From contig NZ_CP018620.1 of NCBI RefSeq assembly GCF_001908275.1, positions 5,146,001 to 5,210,000 on the forward strand: a stretch of DNA of 64,000 bases, in the 5' to 3' direction. Origin of the DNA: Paenibacillus xylanexedens. Lineage in GTDB: Bacteria > Bacillota > Bacilli > Paenibacillales > Paenibacillaceae. A model generated the notes under the pieces. The model was given only the letters and a program-made list of their open reading frames with translations. It made no database searches and had not been told where the DNA came from. Positions 1 through 9,990 of this stretch are shown piece by piece (the first letter of the stretch is position 1; every line of letters begins with the position of its first letter). A program made the position numbers and the translations under genes.

Positions 1-575
1 AATATGCCACATACCTTGCGTCCGTCAATCAACACATCATTTGGCCATTTGATGCCTGCATCAGCTCCTGAACAAGCTCGAACGGCACGACATACAGCCA
101 CTCCTGTTAATAAAGTTAGCTGCGGCGTATGCTGAAGTGGTAGATCAGGGCGTAACAGGACACTCATCCAGATTCCTTTACCAGGAGGAGAGAACCACTG
201 TCGACCGAAACGTCCTCTTCCTCCTGTTTGCTCTTCCGCAATGACCACAGCACCTTCTGCCTGCCCTTGCTCAGCTAGCTTGAGAACATCCCCTTGCGTA
301 GACAGGGTCGAGGTTAACAAAACAGCCTTACGGCCAAATACGGTTGTATCCAGAGCCAATTGGAGGCCAGTAGCGTCAATGCTATCCGGCTTCGTTACCA
401 GACGGTATCCTTTGCGGGATACAGCTTCAAACTCATAACCCATGTCTCGCAACTTGTTCACATGTTTCCACACAGCGGTCCGACTGATGGACAGATTACG
501 GCTGATCTCTTCACCCGATACGAATCGTCCTTCTGCATTTAATAACATATGTAACAGATCTTCATGTTTGGTCAT
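1..575 (-). CDS. birA: Bifunctional biotin ligase / biotin operon repressor BirA (partial)
   Basis: Attaches biotin to biotin-dependent carboxylases and, with its N-terminal winged helix, represses biotin genes. Reading the minus strand from ATG at 575 gives 191 residues before the window edge; the family is about 325 aa, so the C-terminus is missing. Residues 1-60 form the helix-turn-helix part (ISRTAVWKHVNKL). The catalytic domain shows the ATP/biotin loop GGRGRFGRQW (about 118-127) and KWPNDV (about 176-181). The start overlaps the end of cca by 14 bp, so the two are translationally coupled at the end of the dapB-to-birA run. The frame has no stop inside the window. Confidence 0.93.
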   Translation of the reverse strand, partial: MTKHEDLLHMLLNAEGRFVSGEEISRNLSISRTAVWKHVNKLRDMGYEFEAVSRKGYRLVTKPDSIDATGLQLALDTTVFGRKAVLLTSTLSTQGDVLKLAEQGQAEGAVVIAEEQTGGRGRFGRQWFSPPGKGIWMSVLLRPDLPLQHTPQLTLLTGVAVCRAVRACSGADAGIKWPNDVLIDGRKVCGI

Positions 576-1863
576 CTTGAACCACCCGCTTCACTTCTGC
601 ACTTAGTGCTTCATGCTGATTCGCTATCGTTCCAATCGCTGTTTCTCGTAACAAATGTTTCATCAGTTGACCCAGCCAAGGCCCGCCTTTGCGCTGCACC
701 ATTTGTAACACTTGTTCCCCTGTGATATCCAGCTCTTTCAAGTCATGCACAGGAATCGATTGACTCCATTCGGCTGCAAGCTCTTGAACCAAAACAACCT
801 GCATTTCTGCCAGTTCGGACTGATTCCGCCATCCTGCTGGCAGTGTAGACTGTATTCGAAGCCAATCATCCGCAGCCTGAACGCCACAAGCCAGAACCGT
901 AACGATCCAATCGGAACGGAGACTGACCGTATCCTTCGGCTCCTGCACGGAATTATGAATCAACTGTTCCACCTGAAGGACACCTGTTATACGAGAACGA
1001 TGTTCATTGGAGAATGTCCACTGACGTAATAATACATCTGCTTCATCCTTGCTATAACCGCCAGCAATCAGGATGAGTGACCAACGAAGCAACACATGCT
1101 GACCTGACAATTGTTCCAAATTGGATAACAACATCTTGTTAAATCGGGTCGAGCTTACCGGCGCTTTGATATGCGCAAGGGAATCACTTCTGTATAACAG
1201 CTCCAACCCTCTTAAAGGATGCGGTCCAGACATCATTTTTACCATCTCGGTACGTACCCGTTCCATTGCTATATGTTGAAGCAGGTCTTTCTTCCTTGCA
1301 AGACCCTTCCACGTGTTATGGGCAATTTTGAAATCAAATACGGAAGCAAACCGGACACAGCGGAGCATCCGCAGTGCATCTTCACCAAATCGTTCCATCG
1401 CAGAACCCACACATCTGACTCGCTCTTCCTTGATATCTGCCTGTCCACCGAATGGGTCAACGATTGTCCCAGTGACGTCCATAGCAAGAGCGTTCATCGT
1501 GAAGTCGCGCCGCTGTAAGTCTTCCTTGATATCCTGAACAAATTGAACCGCAGCAGGTCTGCGGTTATCCTGATATTCGGATTCTGTTCGAAACGTGGTC
1601 ACTTCAAAGTAATAACCGCCTGAACGAACGGTCACCGTACCGTGTTGCAAACCTGTAGGAATACAATCGTCAAACAGTTCCATGACTTGCTCAGGAGAAG
1701 CAGATGTCGTGATATCCATATCGTCCACAACACGTTCCAGCAATTCGTCACGAACGCAACCACCTACCCAATATGCCTTGTAGCCATGTTTGTTTAATGT
1801 TGTGAGTACATTCTCACTTTGCATTGCCATTTCACGATCTACCTGTGTCCATTGAACCACCAC
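562..1863 (-). CDS. cca: CCA-adding enzyme (tRNA nucleotidyltransferase)
   Basis: Adds or repairs the 3'-CCA end of tRNAs in the cytoplasm. The 433-aa product has the class II nucleotidyltransferase signature: GG at residues 34-35 (VGGCVRD), the metal-binding DxD (DMD, 48-50) and the RRDFTMNALAMD motif near 117. The C-terminal half is the helical tRNA-binding part. Start chosen as GTG at 1863 because AGAGGTGA lies about 6 nt upstream. It sits between bshA and birA, the usual Bacillales order. Confidence 0.94.
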   Translation of the reverse strand: MVVQWTQVDREMAMQSENVLTTLNKHGYKAYWVGGCVRDELLERVVDDMDITTSASPEQVMELFDDCIPTGLQHGTVTVRSGGYYFEVTTFRTESEYQDNRRPAAVQFVQDIKEDLQRRDFTMNALAMDVTGTIVDPFGGQADIKEERVRCVGSAMERFGEDALRMLRCVRFASVFDFKIAHNTWKGLARKKDLLQHIAMERVRTEMVKMMSGPHPLRGLELLYRSDSLAHIKAPVSSTRFNKMLLSNLEQLSGQHVLLRWSLILIAGGYSKDEADVLLRQWTFSNEHRSRITGVLQVEQLIHNSVQEPKDTVSLRSDWIVTVLACGVQAADDWLRIQSTLPAGWRNQSELAEMQVVLVQELAAEWSQSIPVHDLKELDITGEQVLQMVQRKGGPWLGQLMKHLLRETAIGTIANQHEALSAEVKRVVQDDQT

Positions 1864-1922
1864 ATATCACCTCTTCTCTTGCCTGTTGTGGTATGCACAG
1901 TATGATTTCGTCTAAGAAATGA

Positions 1923-3083
1923 TTAACCGCAAACCGGCTTCAGATTCGGAACTTCCCTTCCCAACACCCGGTAATATATCTGTTCATATTCATGCCGAAT
2001 AGCATCATTGCAAAAGTCGTGATGCGCGCGCTGAAGACATGCTTCCCTGAACTCAGCAGCCAAACGATCGTCCGTCAATAAACGGATGGTGTTCTCGGCC
2101 ATGGATTGTGTATCCCCGATCGCGGATAAATACCCCGTCTTACCATGTAAGACCAGTTCCGGAATTCCTCCGGCCTGTGAACCGATCGTGGGTACGCCAC
2201 AAGCCATTGCTTCGAGCGCCACAAGTCCGAAACTTTCCTTCTCCGATGGAAGCATCAACACGTCCGCCATGGAGATGACCTGAGCAATGTCATCCTGTTT
2301 GCCAAGGAAATGAACTTTATCATTCAACCCAAGATCATTAATTTTCCATTGCATCTTCGGCAAATCAGGTCCTTCACCAACAAATAACAGTTTGGCAGGA
2401 ACCTGCTCCTGTACCTGACGGAAGACCTCTACCACATCCTGAGTTCTTTTCACCGGTCGGAAATTGGAGATGTGCATTAATATTTTTTCGTCGGGCGCAG
2501 CAAAATCTCTTCGCAAACTGGCAGCATCACGCGGATAATATATTCGTTTGTCAATAAAATTATAGGTCAGATCGATTGGACGCTGAATATCCAGCAGTTC
2601 GACCGTTTCCCGAATCAAATCTTTTGATACGGCAGTAACCGCGTCACTTTCATTAATGGCTAGACGGATCAGATCCTTCAGAGATTCATCCTGAGCCAGA
2701 ACCGTAATATCCGTTCCGTGTAACGTGGTAACCACTTTAAGGCCGTCCCCTACCATTTGTTTCGCAAGAAAGGCACATACTGCGTGTGGCACGGCATAAT
2801 GAACATGCAGCAGATCCAGCTGCTGTGACTTAGCCACCTGAGCCATCTTTGTTGCCAGGGACAGGTCATACGGAGGGTAACGGAAAACATAATAATCATT
2901 TACTTCAACTTCGTGATAAAAAATATTCTTCTGGAACGTACCCAGTCTGAACGGGATACTGTTGGCAATAAAATGAACCTGATGCCCCTGTTCGGCAAGT
3001 AATTTGCCCAGCTCCGTTGCGACAACGCCAGACCCGCCGAGGGACGGATAACAGGTGATGCCGATTTTTAGCTTTTTATCCAT
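1923..3083 (-). CDS. bshA: N-acetyl-alpha-D-glucosaminyl L-malate synthase BshA
   Basis: GT4-family glycosyltransferase for the first step of bacillithiol synthesis: UDP-GlcNAc plus L-malate gives GlcNAc-malate. The 386-aa product opens with KIGITCYPSLGGSGVVATELG (glycine-rich acceptor loop) and has the C-terminal GT4 motif SEKESFGLVALEAMACGVP. An upstream in-frame ATG at 3134 would add 17 residues, but AAAGGAG lies about 10 nt before the ATG at 3083, so the shorter start is preferred. Next to bshB1, the following pathway enzyme. Confidence 0.94.
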   Translation of the reverse strand: MDKKLKIGITCYPSLGGSGVVATELGKLLAEQGHQVHFIANSIPFRLGTFQKNIFYHEVEVNDYYVFRYPPYDLSLATKMAQVAKSQQLDLLHVHYAVPHAVCAFLAKQMVGDGLKVVTTLHGTDITVLAQDESLKDLIRLAINESDAVTAVSKDLIRETVELLDIQRPIDLTYNFIDKRIYYPRDAASLRRDFAAPDEKILMHISNFRPVKRTQDVVEVFRQVQEQVPAKLLFVGEGPDLPKMQWKINDLGLNDKVHFLGKQDDIAQVISMADVLMLPSEKESFGLVALEAMACGVPTIGSQAGGIPELVLHGKTGYLSAIGDTQSMAENTIRLLTDDRLAAEFREACLQRAHHDFCNDAIRHEYEQIYYRVLGREVPNLKPVCG

Positions 3084-3182
3084 CCTGTGGACGCTCCTTT
3101 GATCTCCCGCTTCATGCAGGTTGATATAATACAATGGAATAATGAAACCCTTCGTTTCATTAGACGTAAAATGTGAAATCGC

Positions 3183-3881
3183 TTATTGGGCACCCGAGCC
3201 AAATTGATGAACCACGTAAGGCGTAATTGTAGCAAAACCTTCTGCAAACGGGATGAGACTGCGTTGTCCGAGCAAGGAATCACGGGCTCTTACACGTTCA
3301 ATATACCCTTGATTCAATGGCGTCGAGACCGCTCCGTCTCCCAGTTCGAATTGGGAACGATAAGAGAGCAATGATGTTTCTTTTTGCTCATAGTGTTCCG
3401 TAATATCAACAATCAAATCCGTAGGACCGATGTCATTAATAAAGTAAAAATAAAATTCCTTCACCTGCACGGCAGGCATGTCCGGCATGTAGTTGCGAAG
3501 CTTGGCGTTAAATACAGCCTCCTGCACAAGCTTACTGCAATTGACATGATCCGGATGACGATCTTCCCAATACGGAGCAAACACCATCCGAGGGGCATGA
3601 CGCCGTATCTCAGCCGTCACCGCCTGTACATGTTCAGGCGTAAGATATAAGCCACGATCAGGAAGCCCCAGATTCGTTCGACACGAAAGACCGAGGACGC
3701 GGGAGGCTTGCTCCGCTTCCTCGGTTCTGCGCTCTACTGTTCCGTTGGAAGACATCTCAGCACGAGTCAGATCACACACGCCTACTTTTAAGCCGGCAGC
3801 GGTATGTTTGGCAATCGTTCCACCCATACCAATCTCCGCATCGTCTGCATGTGCTCCAAAGATGAGAATATCCAGACTCAT
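3183..3881 (-). CDS. bshB1: Bacillithiol biosynthesis deacetylase BshB1
   Basis: Zinc-dependent LmbE/PIG-L-family enzyme that deacetylates GlcNAc-malate to GlcN-malate. The 232-aa protein begins [21 protein letters not shown], where H-x-D-D is the zinc and catalytic motif; a second motif, ADRHPDH-like ([10 protein letters not shown]), is near residue 110. Its ATG overlaps the mgsA stop by 4 bp (ATGA), so the two are translationally coupled. About 100 bp separate it from bshA. Confidence 0.94.
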   Translation of the reverse strand: MSLDILIFGAHADDAEIGMGGTIAKHTAAGLKVGVCDLTRAEMSSNGTVERRTEEAEQASRVLGLSCRTNLGLPDRGLYLTPEHVQAVTAEIRRHAPRMVFAPYWEDRHPDHVNCSKLVQEAVFNAKLRNYMPDMPAVQVKEFYFYFINDIGPTDLIVDITEHYEQKETSLLSYRSQFELGDGAVSTPLNQGYIERVRARDSLLGQRSLIPFAEGFATITPYVVHQFGSGAQ

Positions 3882-4318
3882 TCGGAATCACCCGAATTCA
3901 ATCCAGCCTCCGGCTTGTACTTATGTACCAGCTCTCTCCAGGCAAAATCGCCACGATCCAGAGCCTTGACCAGAATCTCAGCGGTTGCGATATTGGTGGC
4001 AAGTGGGATTCCCTGCACATCACAAAGACGTAGCAACGCATTAATATCCGGCTCGTGAGGTTGTGCCATCAGTGGATCGCGTAAGAAAATAATCAGATCC
4101 ATCTCATTTTGCGCAACCAAAGCTCCGATCTGCTGATCTCCGCCCAATGGGCCTGATTCGAATCGATGAATCTTCAGCGACGTTCCTTCCATAATACGAA
4201 GGCCTGTTGTTCCTGTAGAATATAATTGATGGTCCGTAAAAACAGGCTCATATGCCGTCACGAAGTTAACCATCTCTTCTTTTTTACGATCATGGGCGAT
4301 AAATGCTATTTTCAACAT
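3878..4318 (-). CDS. mgsA: Methylglyoxal synthase
   Basis: Converts dihydroxyacetone phosphate to methylglyoxal and phosphate, a bypass that relieves sugar-phosphate stress. The 146-aa product has the family's N-terminal [11 protein letters not shown], the phosphate-binding STGTTG, and [13 protein letters not shown] around the active site. Starts 11 bp downstream of dapB and overlaps bshB1 by 4 bp. Linking mgsA with bacillithiol genes is typical of Bacillales, where bacillithiol helps detoxify methylglyoxal. Confidence 0.95.
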   Translation of the reverse strand: MLKIAFIAHDRKKEEMVNFVTAYEPVFTDHQLYSTGTTGLRIMEGTSLKIHRFESGPLGGDQQIGALVAQNEMDLIIFLRDPLMAQPHEPDINALLRLCDVQGIPLATNIATAEILVKALDRGDFAWRELVHKYKPEAGLNSGDSE

Positions 4319-4329
4319 GACAATCTCCT

Positions 4330-5133
4330 TTAGTCGATAAAGTGGTCAAATCCGTAGATCATTCCTGTATACTCCATAACCTTTTGCACACCAATCTTAA
4401 CACCAGGCATATAACCTGCGCGTTCGTAGGAGTCATGCCGAATTTTGAGTGACTGTCCATAGTCTCCGAAAACAACTTCCTGCTGCGCGAATACGCCAGG
4501 CAATCGGACACTGTGAATTCGGAAGCCATTGTAATACCCGCCTCGTGCTCCTTCAATCGTTTCTTCCTCATTTGGATTACCTTGACGAAGTTCTTCACGA
4601 TTGGCAGCAATCAGTTCCGCTGTTTTGATCGCAGTTCCGGAAGGAGCATCCAGCTTCTGATCTCCGTGATATTCGATAATCTCCACATTTGGCATATGTT
4701 TGGCAGCCTGTGCTGCGAATCGCATCATCAAAATGGCACCAATCGAGAAGTTAGGGGCAATAAGCCCTCCAATTCCTTTGTCCTGGCACTGCTTGTCCAA
4801 CTGTTCGATCTGCTCCGGCGTGAAGCCGGTAACACCCATGACAGGTCTGACTCCATGACGGATCGCGATCTCAGTATGTGCAAACGCAAATTGTGGTACT
4901 GTAAAATCAACCATAACCTGAGGTTTTGTTTCGGCAAAAGCCATTTCGATATCATCAGTCACCAGCACACCACACTCTGGCAAACCAACAAGGGTTCCTG
5001 CATCCGTGCCTGCTCCGGAGCGGTTGACAGCCGCTGCAAGCTCCAATTCCGGGTCCTGAAGTACCAATTTCACAACTTCACGGCCCATACGGCCAGCCGC
5101 TCCGATCACGGCAACTCTGATTACTTCACTCAT
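4330..5133 (-). CDS. dapB: 4-hydroxy-tetrahydrodipicolinate reductase
   Basis: NAD(P)H-dependent reductase of the diaminopimelate/lysine and dipicolinate pathway. The 267-aa product has the Rossmann motif [15 protein letters not shown] at residues 7-21, the catalytic [15 protein letters not shown] segment (normally E-x-H-H; here EYHGDQK), and a C-terminal substrate domain. First gene of the run dapB-mgsA-bshB1-bshA-cca-birA; a sigma-A-type promoter lies at 5162-5190. Confidence 0.95.
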   Translation of the reverse strand: MSEVIRVAVIGAAGRMGREVVKLVLQDPELELAAAVNRSGAGTDAGTLVGLPECGVLVTDDIEMAFAETKPQVMVDFTVPQFAFAHTEIAIRHGVRPVMGVTGFTPEQIEQLDKQCQDKGIGGLIAPNFSIGAILMMRFAAQAAKHMPNVEIIEYHGDQKLDAPSGTAIKTAELIAANREELRQGNPNEEETIEGARGGYYNGFRIHSVRLPGVFAQQEVVFGDYGQSLKIRHDSYERAGYMPGVKIGVQKVMEYTGMIYGFDHFID

Positions 5134-5161
5134 ATTGACTGCATCTCCTCGCTATGTTGGG

Positions 5162-5190
5162 ATCATATCGTTGAATCCATTTCTACTCAA
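5162..5190 (-). promoter_or_regulatory. Sigma-A promoter of the dapB operon
   Basis: On the minus strand TTGAGT-N17-TATGAT, 29 bp upstream of the dapB ATG, with predicted start near 5155. Correct 17-nt spacing and 5/6 match in the -10. It lies after the stop of the TPR gene, so dapB can be transcribed independently. Confidence 0.6.
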
Positions 5191-5214
5191 AAGAAATCTT
5201 TGCAAAATGAATTC

Positions 5215-5739
5215 TTATTGAATGGATTTCATACGTTGCTTGATTTCCTGTAACATCTGATGCAGTTGCCCATTCTGTGGGTCCAGCAAAATTGCCTCAC
5301 GCAGCGCCTGAATTGCATAGTTAAATTCATTCAAATCACTGTAAGCCAGCGCAAGCATAACATGAGCTTCCACTGAGAGCGGATCAAGTTTGACCGCTTC
5401 TTGCAGAAGCGTAGACGCTTCCACATAGCGCTCCTGTGTTGCAATACCCGCCTGCTCCAACAGCAACTTCGCTCTGGAGGTCAATTCTTTTGCTTCCAAC
5501 GTCTGCAGATGCAAAATATACTCTTCTGTTCCTGGCGACAATTCAACCGACTTGCGCGCATATTCAAGTGCCGGAACCAGATGTTTGCTGCGGGCGTGTG
5601 TAATGGAACAGCGATAATATAACTCCGCATGTTTTGGATGAGCATGAATGGCTGATTCGAACCAACGAATGGCCTGCTCAAAATCATTTTGCAATATACA
5701 GCGGTAAGCCTGCTGCATATATTCTTCCGGTTTCATCAT
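5215..5739 (-). CDS. Tetratricopeptide repeat protein
   Basis: A 174-aa soluble protein made of TPR-like helical pairs: QAYRCILQNDFEQAIRWFESAI, HAELYYRCSITHARSKHLVPALEYARKSVEL and, at the C-terminus, AHVMLALAYSDLNEFNYAIQALREAILLDP. Such repeats usually mediate protein-protein contacts; no enzymatic motif is seen. An in-frame upstream ATG (5814) would overlap ypjD; the ATG at 5739 is preferred because GGGGAGGG lies about 9 nt upstream. It sits between ypjD and dapB, where B. subtilis has no TPR gene. Specific role unknown. Confidence 0.8.
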   Translation of the reverse strand: MMKPEEYMQQAYRCILQNDFEQAIRWFESAIHAHPKHAELYYRCSITHARSKHLVPALEYARKSVELSPGTEEYILHLQTLEAKELTSRAKLLLEQAGIATQERYVEASTLLQEAVKLDPLSVEAHVMLALAYSDLNEFNYAIQALREAILLDPQNGQLHQMLQEIKQRMKSIQ

Positions 5740-5789
5740 TAAGCTGACCCTCCCCGATCGGGTGATGGTACAGCATATGTAATCTACGC

Positions 5790-6119
5790 CTAATCGGTGT
5801 TTTTGGGAGTCCACCGATTGGCATCGCGGGTGTTAAATTTATGCATGACTTTATCGTGCGCCTCAGCTAGATCAATTCCCAGTGAGTTCGCAAAACAAAT
5901 CGTGATAAATAAAATATCTCCAAGCTCAAGTTCAATGGAATTGGCTGCTTCGGAAGATTTCTTCGGCTTCTCGCCGAATTCATGATTCACTTCCCTGGCG
6001 AGCTCCCCAACCTCTTCAGACATCCGGGCCAACATGGCCAGAGGACTGAAATATCCCTCCTTGAACTGGGAGATATACTGATCAACCTCACGCTGCATTT
6101 CTGCGATGCTTTTCTCCAT
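5790..6119 (-). CDS. ypjD: MazG-type nucleotide pyrophosphohydrolase YpjD
   Basis: A 109-aa single MazG domain. The metal-binding pattern is E-E-x-x-E in MSEEVGELARE (about residues 34-44) and E-x-x-D in IELELGDILF (about 62-71). Members hydrolyse non-canonical or surplus NTPs to NMP and pyrophosphate. Same position as ypjD next to dapB in B. subtilis. It is preceded by AAGGAGAAT at about 6 nt and is divergent from ypjC. Confidence 0.88.
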   Translation of the reverse strand: MEKSIAEMQREVDQYISQFKEGYFSPLAMLARMSEEVGELAREVNHEFGEKPKKSSEAANSIELELGDILFITICFANSLGIDLAEAHDKVMHKFNTRDANRWTPKNTD

Positions 6120-6290
6120 GAGAACGGATTCTCCTTTGAAATGATGTCGTATTTGTTCCTAATAATATCAGTTATTTAGATTCACTTCCACCATCATCAG
6201 CGACAAATCATTTTTAAAGAATCAATAAACAGGTATACTAGATGGGAATGATTGCTTCTTCATTCTAATTTATCTACAGCGAGGGATCTT

Positions 6291-7160
6291 ATGAGCACTG
6301 CCAAAACCTGGATACAAGTTAAACTGGTTCTTCCCATCGTGCTGGGTACAGCCTTATATGCCTTTGGGCTCCTCTATTTCATTATCCCCAACCAGCTTAT
6401 GGAAGGTGGCCTCACCGGGGTTACGGTGCTGATCAATTACGCTTTTGGCATCTCACCTTCACTTACAACCTTGATTCTGAATGTTCCCCTCTTTCTGATC
6501 GGGCTCAAAATTTTGGGCGGCAGACAGATGATCTATACGGGTATCGGAATCGGGGCACTGACTGTTTTTCTGTGGTTGTTTGAGAAGTTGATTCATCTGG
6601 GCTGGATTGAACCATTACATACCGAGAATGACTTACTGTTAGCAGCCCTATATGCAGGTGTCACCCTCGGAGCAGGCCTTGGCATTGTATTCCGTTGGGG
6701 CGGAACGACGGGCGGTTCAGACATCATTGCCCGTATTCTCAACCGCAAGTATGGATGGAGTATGGGCCGAGTATTACTGGGCATCGACTTCGTCATTATC
6801 GGGCTCTCTCTCATCTACATCCCCAAAGAAAAAATTCTGTATACGCTTGTAGCTGTATTCATCGCCTCTAAAGTCATCGACTTTATTCAGGAAGGTGCAT
6901 ATTCTGCCCGAGCATTTATGATCATTAGTGACCATGCACCCGAGATTGCGGATCAGATCACACGGGATATGGATCGTGGCGTTACTCTCATTCCAGCCAT
7001 TGGCGCGTACTCTAAACAGGCCAAACACATGGCCTACTGCGTGATCTCCAGGCAAGAGTTCAGGCGATTGCAGACCATTGTACGTTCCATTGACCCGAGA
7101 GCTTTTGTCATCATCAGCGATGTTCACGATGTACATGGCGAAGGTTTCAAAGAAAGCTGA
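6291..7160 (+). CDS. ypjC: YitT-family membrane protein (YpjC)
   Basis: A 289-aa inner-membrane protein with about six hydrophobic segments in the first 190 residues and a cytoplasmic C-terminal DUF2179 domain (SARAFMIISDHAPEIADQI...VISDVHDVHGEGF). Function is not established in the family. Start chosen at ATG 6291 because GAGGGA lies 4-9 nt upstream; a TTG at 6252 lacks a ribosome binding site. It is one of very few plus-strand genes here and ends at a shared terminator with ypjB. Confidence 0.85.
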   Translation: MSTAKTWIQVKLVLPIVLGTALYAFGLLYFIIPNQLMEGGLTGVTVLINYAFGISPSLTTLILNVPLFLIGLKILGGRQMIYTGIGIGALTVFLWLFEKLIHLGWIEPLHTENDLLLAALYAGVTLGAGLGIVFRWGGTTGGSDIIARILNRKYGWSMGRVLLGIDFVIIGLSLIYIPKEKILYTLVAVFIASKVIDFIQEGAYSARAFMIISDHAPEIADQITRDMDRGVTLIPAIGAYSKQAKHMAYCVISRQEFRRLQTIVRSIDPRAFVIISDVHDVHGEGFKES

Positions 7161-7178
7161 TATAACACAGAAACTACA

Positions 7179-7243
7179 AAAAAACCTCTTTTACATGAAG
7201 AGCCGTTAGCGTGGCTGTTCATGCGGAAAGAGGTCTTTTTTTA
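7179..7243. terminator. Bidirectional terminator between ypjC and ypjB
   Basis: Long imperfect hairpin: AAAAAACCTCTTTTACATGAA pairs with TTCATGCGGAAAGAGGTCTTTTTT around a GC-rich centre. It has T runs on both strands, fitting the two convergent genes. Confidence 0.8.
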
Positions 7244-7280
7244 TATACCACTTATAGACCAGGATCAAGTTCATATCCGA

Positions 7281-8150
7281 TTAGCGCCGAAAAGGAAAAA
7301 TCCCTTGTTGCTGCGCACGATACTTACGGTATCCGGCGTAACTAAGCGTTGCCACAATGACCGAACTGATGAGCAACCCGGCCGCCCTGCGATCAGGGCC
7401 CTGTACAAATGGTACGAACGCACTCTCATCCTTCTCCCGACCAAATAACTGGTTCACCAGTTCCTCCCCATGGCCCACCATGCTCTTTAATTGAGCCAGA
7501 TCTGGCTGCTTTGCATTGGTAAGCCCTTTGGTATGAGATAACCAAGCGTCCATCTGAGCAATTTCATACGGTTCACGGCGAATCAGTGCGGCAGGACGAA
7601 TCGTCTCATAATGCTCCTCCAGAACGGTGTAGCGGTTTGCCAGTACGGCCGCAGTTTGCCCTTGATTTGTAGCAGCGGATAAAGCGTCCAGATCGTTTTT
7701 CACGATTTTATAATACTGAAGCCATAAAGGCTTGGTTGGATTCGCGAGACTATCTGCTGCAAGTCTGAGCTTGGCTGAGGACTGCTGAAGGGAAGCATCG
7801 TCATTTTTCACCTTCACAACGGCTTGTTTCACTTCGACTATGGTTTCGGACAAGGCGTGAATGCCCTCGACTGTTGTTTGTCCCTCAAAGGAGATATGCT
7901 CCAGACTTTTACTGATACGCAGAATGCTTCCGCGCACTTCTTCAATATTATTCTCGAGCGCCTGACGATACAATATGGCTGCTTCCTCATTCAATTGTGC
8001 AATTGAATTGCTTGTGGACACTTGCTGATTTGAATTCGAATCTAATGCTTCACTTTGCGCGGATACACGATATGCTAAGTTCGTCCAAAGCAGCAGAGCC
8101 ATGAACGATACCACCAATAAGCCAGTTTTGATCCCAAACGTTCTCTTCAT
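7281..8150 (-). CDS. ypjB: Sporulation protein YpjB
   Basis: A 289-aa protein with an N-terminal membrane or signal segment (about 6-30, KTGLLVVSFMALLLWTNLA), a long helical extracytoplasmic region and a second membrane helix near the C-terminus (GLLISSVIVATLSYAGY), followed by a basic tail. This matches the SpoYpjB family of endospore formers, which is expressed during sporulation and has no known activity. ATG 8150 is preferred over upstream in-frame starts because GGGAGGG lies about 7 nt before it. Confidence 0.78.
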   Translation of the reverse strand: MKRTFGIKTGLLVVSFMALLLWTNLAYRVSAQSEALDSNSNQQVSTSNSIAQLNEEAAILYRQALENNIEEVRGSILRISKSLEHISFEGQTTVEGIHALSETIVEVKQAVVKVKNDDASLQQSSAKLRLAADSLANPTKPLWLQYYKIVKNDLDALSAATNQGQTAAVLANRYTVLEEHYETIRPAALIRREPYEIAQMDAWLSHTKGLTNAKQPDLAQLKSMVGHGEELVNQLFGREKDESAFVPFVQGPDRRAAGLLISSVIVATLSYAGYRKYRAQQQGIFPFRR

Positions 8151-8244
8151 GGACATCCCTCCCACCACCAATGTATGGCGTGGGACAGATCGTTAGAACA
8201 AGCAGAGGACGATTACGTATCCTACTAGACTTATGACACTTCAT

Positions 8245-9990
8245 TTAGAAAACGATACCTAAACCTGTTACATTATTTCCGCTTTTTTGAATGGAATAGT
8301 TTATACTTTGACCATCGTAAAATTCGATTCTGAGCTTAATTTGCCCATTCGGAACCGAGGCGTTAAAAGCATCTTTCAGAAGGCTGAATGTTCCTTCATT
8401 GTAGTCGGCTGTAAACTCACCGCCAAACATCATATATGGAAACCAGGAATTGCTGCCTAATCGGTTGCCAGATAAATCGAAGAGGGAGGCACGTCTTACG
8501 TAGGTCCCGTTATATTGGACCGGAATGACGATTCCCTCTGTTATCGTGCCTGCTGCCATTTCAAACACAGGCGTTGAATATTTGATGATAAGCTGATGCC
8601 AGTCTGCGCCTTTCGAGAATACAAAAACCAAATCAGCAATGGTGCCGTTTGAAGCCTGATTGAATTTCTCGTTTATAAATTCTTTAGAGATCGTAAGTGT
8701 TGAGGTTGCTGTATCGAATGAATAATATTTTTTATGAACTCCCTTAACGTGCTTAAAGCTGTTTCCATTCAGAGTAAGCGGAATTTGGATATCGTTTGCA
8801 GCTTGTTGATTAACATAGATTTCATTTAGACCTGTGGAGTAGGAAGAACGCTGTTTCATATTAGCTGCTTGAATGGTGGTTCCATATTCATCATGCCAGT
8901 CAAAAGGTGGAACTCGCCAGAACGCTCCTGGCCATATCATTGAGCTAACTCCGTATTGGGATGCCTTGTAGTTCAGATATTCAAGATATTTCCGTTTTTC
9001 ACCTGACTGCATTTTCGCCGCGCCATCATCAGGGGATAACCAGCCATATTCACCAATGACAACTCCAATCCCCTTGGAAATTAAGGCATGATTTAATGTG
9101 TTAAACATCTGGTCTATATTGCTTCTTGGCGTATCTTGAACTCCATCGTAAAGCTTTTCATCAAAGCCCGTTCTACCCAAGTTGCCGCTGAAGACCCAGT
9201 CGCTATAAAAATGCACAGTGGCTATCAAGTTCGGATCGTTCAGCTCCGCGATAAAATGATAGGCTGCGTCAGCTTTATCCATATCTGCGCTTGTAGAATA
9301 CGTTGGAATAACAATCATTCTTGTTGCATTATTTCCACCAGAGCTGCGGATAACATCATATGCAGCTTGATTGATCATATCCAATTTCTCCTGTTTGGTG
9401 ATGGTTCCTGTATCATTTTCAAAATAAGGTTCATTCATTGTCTCAAACATGACCCGCTCAGGTTCATTCTTAAAATGATTAGCAAGCTGTGTCCAGAGAT
9501 CTACATATCTTTTATACTCCTCTGACGCCTTATTTCCATCCCAATTGGAAAGCCATGTCCAGGAATCGTGATGAAGGTTAATCATTACATAAAGGTCTGC
9601 ATCAACTGCCCAATCAACCACTTGCTTATATTTGGCCAACCATTCGGAATGAATTACATAGTGTCCATCTGCACCTAGTGTATACCTTGTATAGGCAGTC
9701 ATTGGAATCCGAATACTATCAAAGCCTTTTGCTTTGGCTGATAATATCAATTCTTGGGTTACTATTGGCTGCCCCCAGGAGGTTTCGTCAGACAGGGAGA
9801 GATCATCGGTTCTAAAACTGTCATAGGTATTGAATACGTTCCAGCCTTTGCCCATTTTCTGCACATATGCCTGAGATGGAGTTTGTGGAGCGGCATTGGC
9901 TTGAGAATTCCCCTCATCAACTTGATATGAAAAGGACAGCGCTATCAAAAATAAAGTTAATAGTTTTACTATTCTTGTTCTCTTCATCAT
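8245..9990 (-). CDS. Secreted GH5 endo-beta-1,4-glucanase with C-terminal Ig/X2- and CBM46-like modules
   Basis: A 581-aa secreted glycoside hydrolase. Signal peptide of about 34 residues ends at ANAA. The catalytic (beta/alpha)8 domain (about 45-370) shows the GH5 acid/base glutamate in MNEP (E187), the nucleophile in VIGEYGW (E314), and the conserved NLHHDSW and VHFYSDW segments. This resembles GH5_4 cellulases and xyloglucanases. Residues of about 385-480 look like an X2/Ig module (NGNSFKHV...TISKEF) and the last 100 residues like CBM46, the layout of Bacillus Cel5B enzymes. ATG 9990 is chosen for AAGGTGA upstream. It interrupts the ypjB-ypjA pair and looks more AT-rich than its neighbours, suggesting later acquisition. 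Exact substrate cannot be told by eye. Confidence 0.88.
   Translation of the reverse strand: MMKRTRIVKLLTLFLIALSFSYQVDEGNSQANAAPQTPSQAYVQKMGKGWNVFNTYDSFRTDDLSLSDETSWGQPIVTQELILSAKAKGFDSIRIPMTAYTRYTLGADGHYVIHSEWLAKYKQVVDWAVDADLYVMINLHHDSWTWLSNWDGNKASEEYKRYVDLWTQLANHFKNEPERVMFETMNEPYFENDTGTITKQEKLDMINQAAYDVIRSSGGNNATRMIVIPTYSTSADMDKADAAYHFIAELNDPNLIATVHFYSDWVFSGNLGRTGFDEKLYDGVQDTPRSNIDQMFNTLNHALISKGIGVVIGEYGWLSPDDGAAKMQSGEKRKYLEYLNYKASQYGVSSMIWPGAFWRVPPFDWHDEYGTTIQAANMKQRSSYSTGLNEIYVNQQAANDIQIPLTLNGNSFKHVKGVHKKYYSFDTATSTLTISKEFINEKFNQASNGTIADLVFVFSKGADWHQLIIKYSTPVFEMAAGTITEGIVIPVQYNGTYVRRASLFDLSGNRLGSNSWFPYMMFGGEFTADYNEGTFSLLKDAFNASVPNGQIKLRIEFYDGQSINYSIQKSGNNVTGLGIVF

Noticed and set aside
4513..5253. 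246-aa plus-strand frame opposite dapB
   Set aside because: Antisense shadow of dapB with unnatural composition and no promoter or ribosome site.
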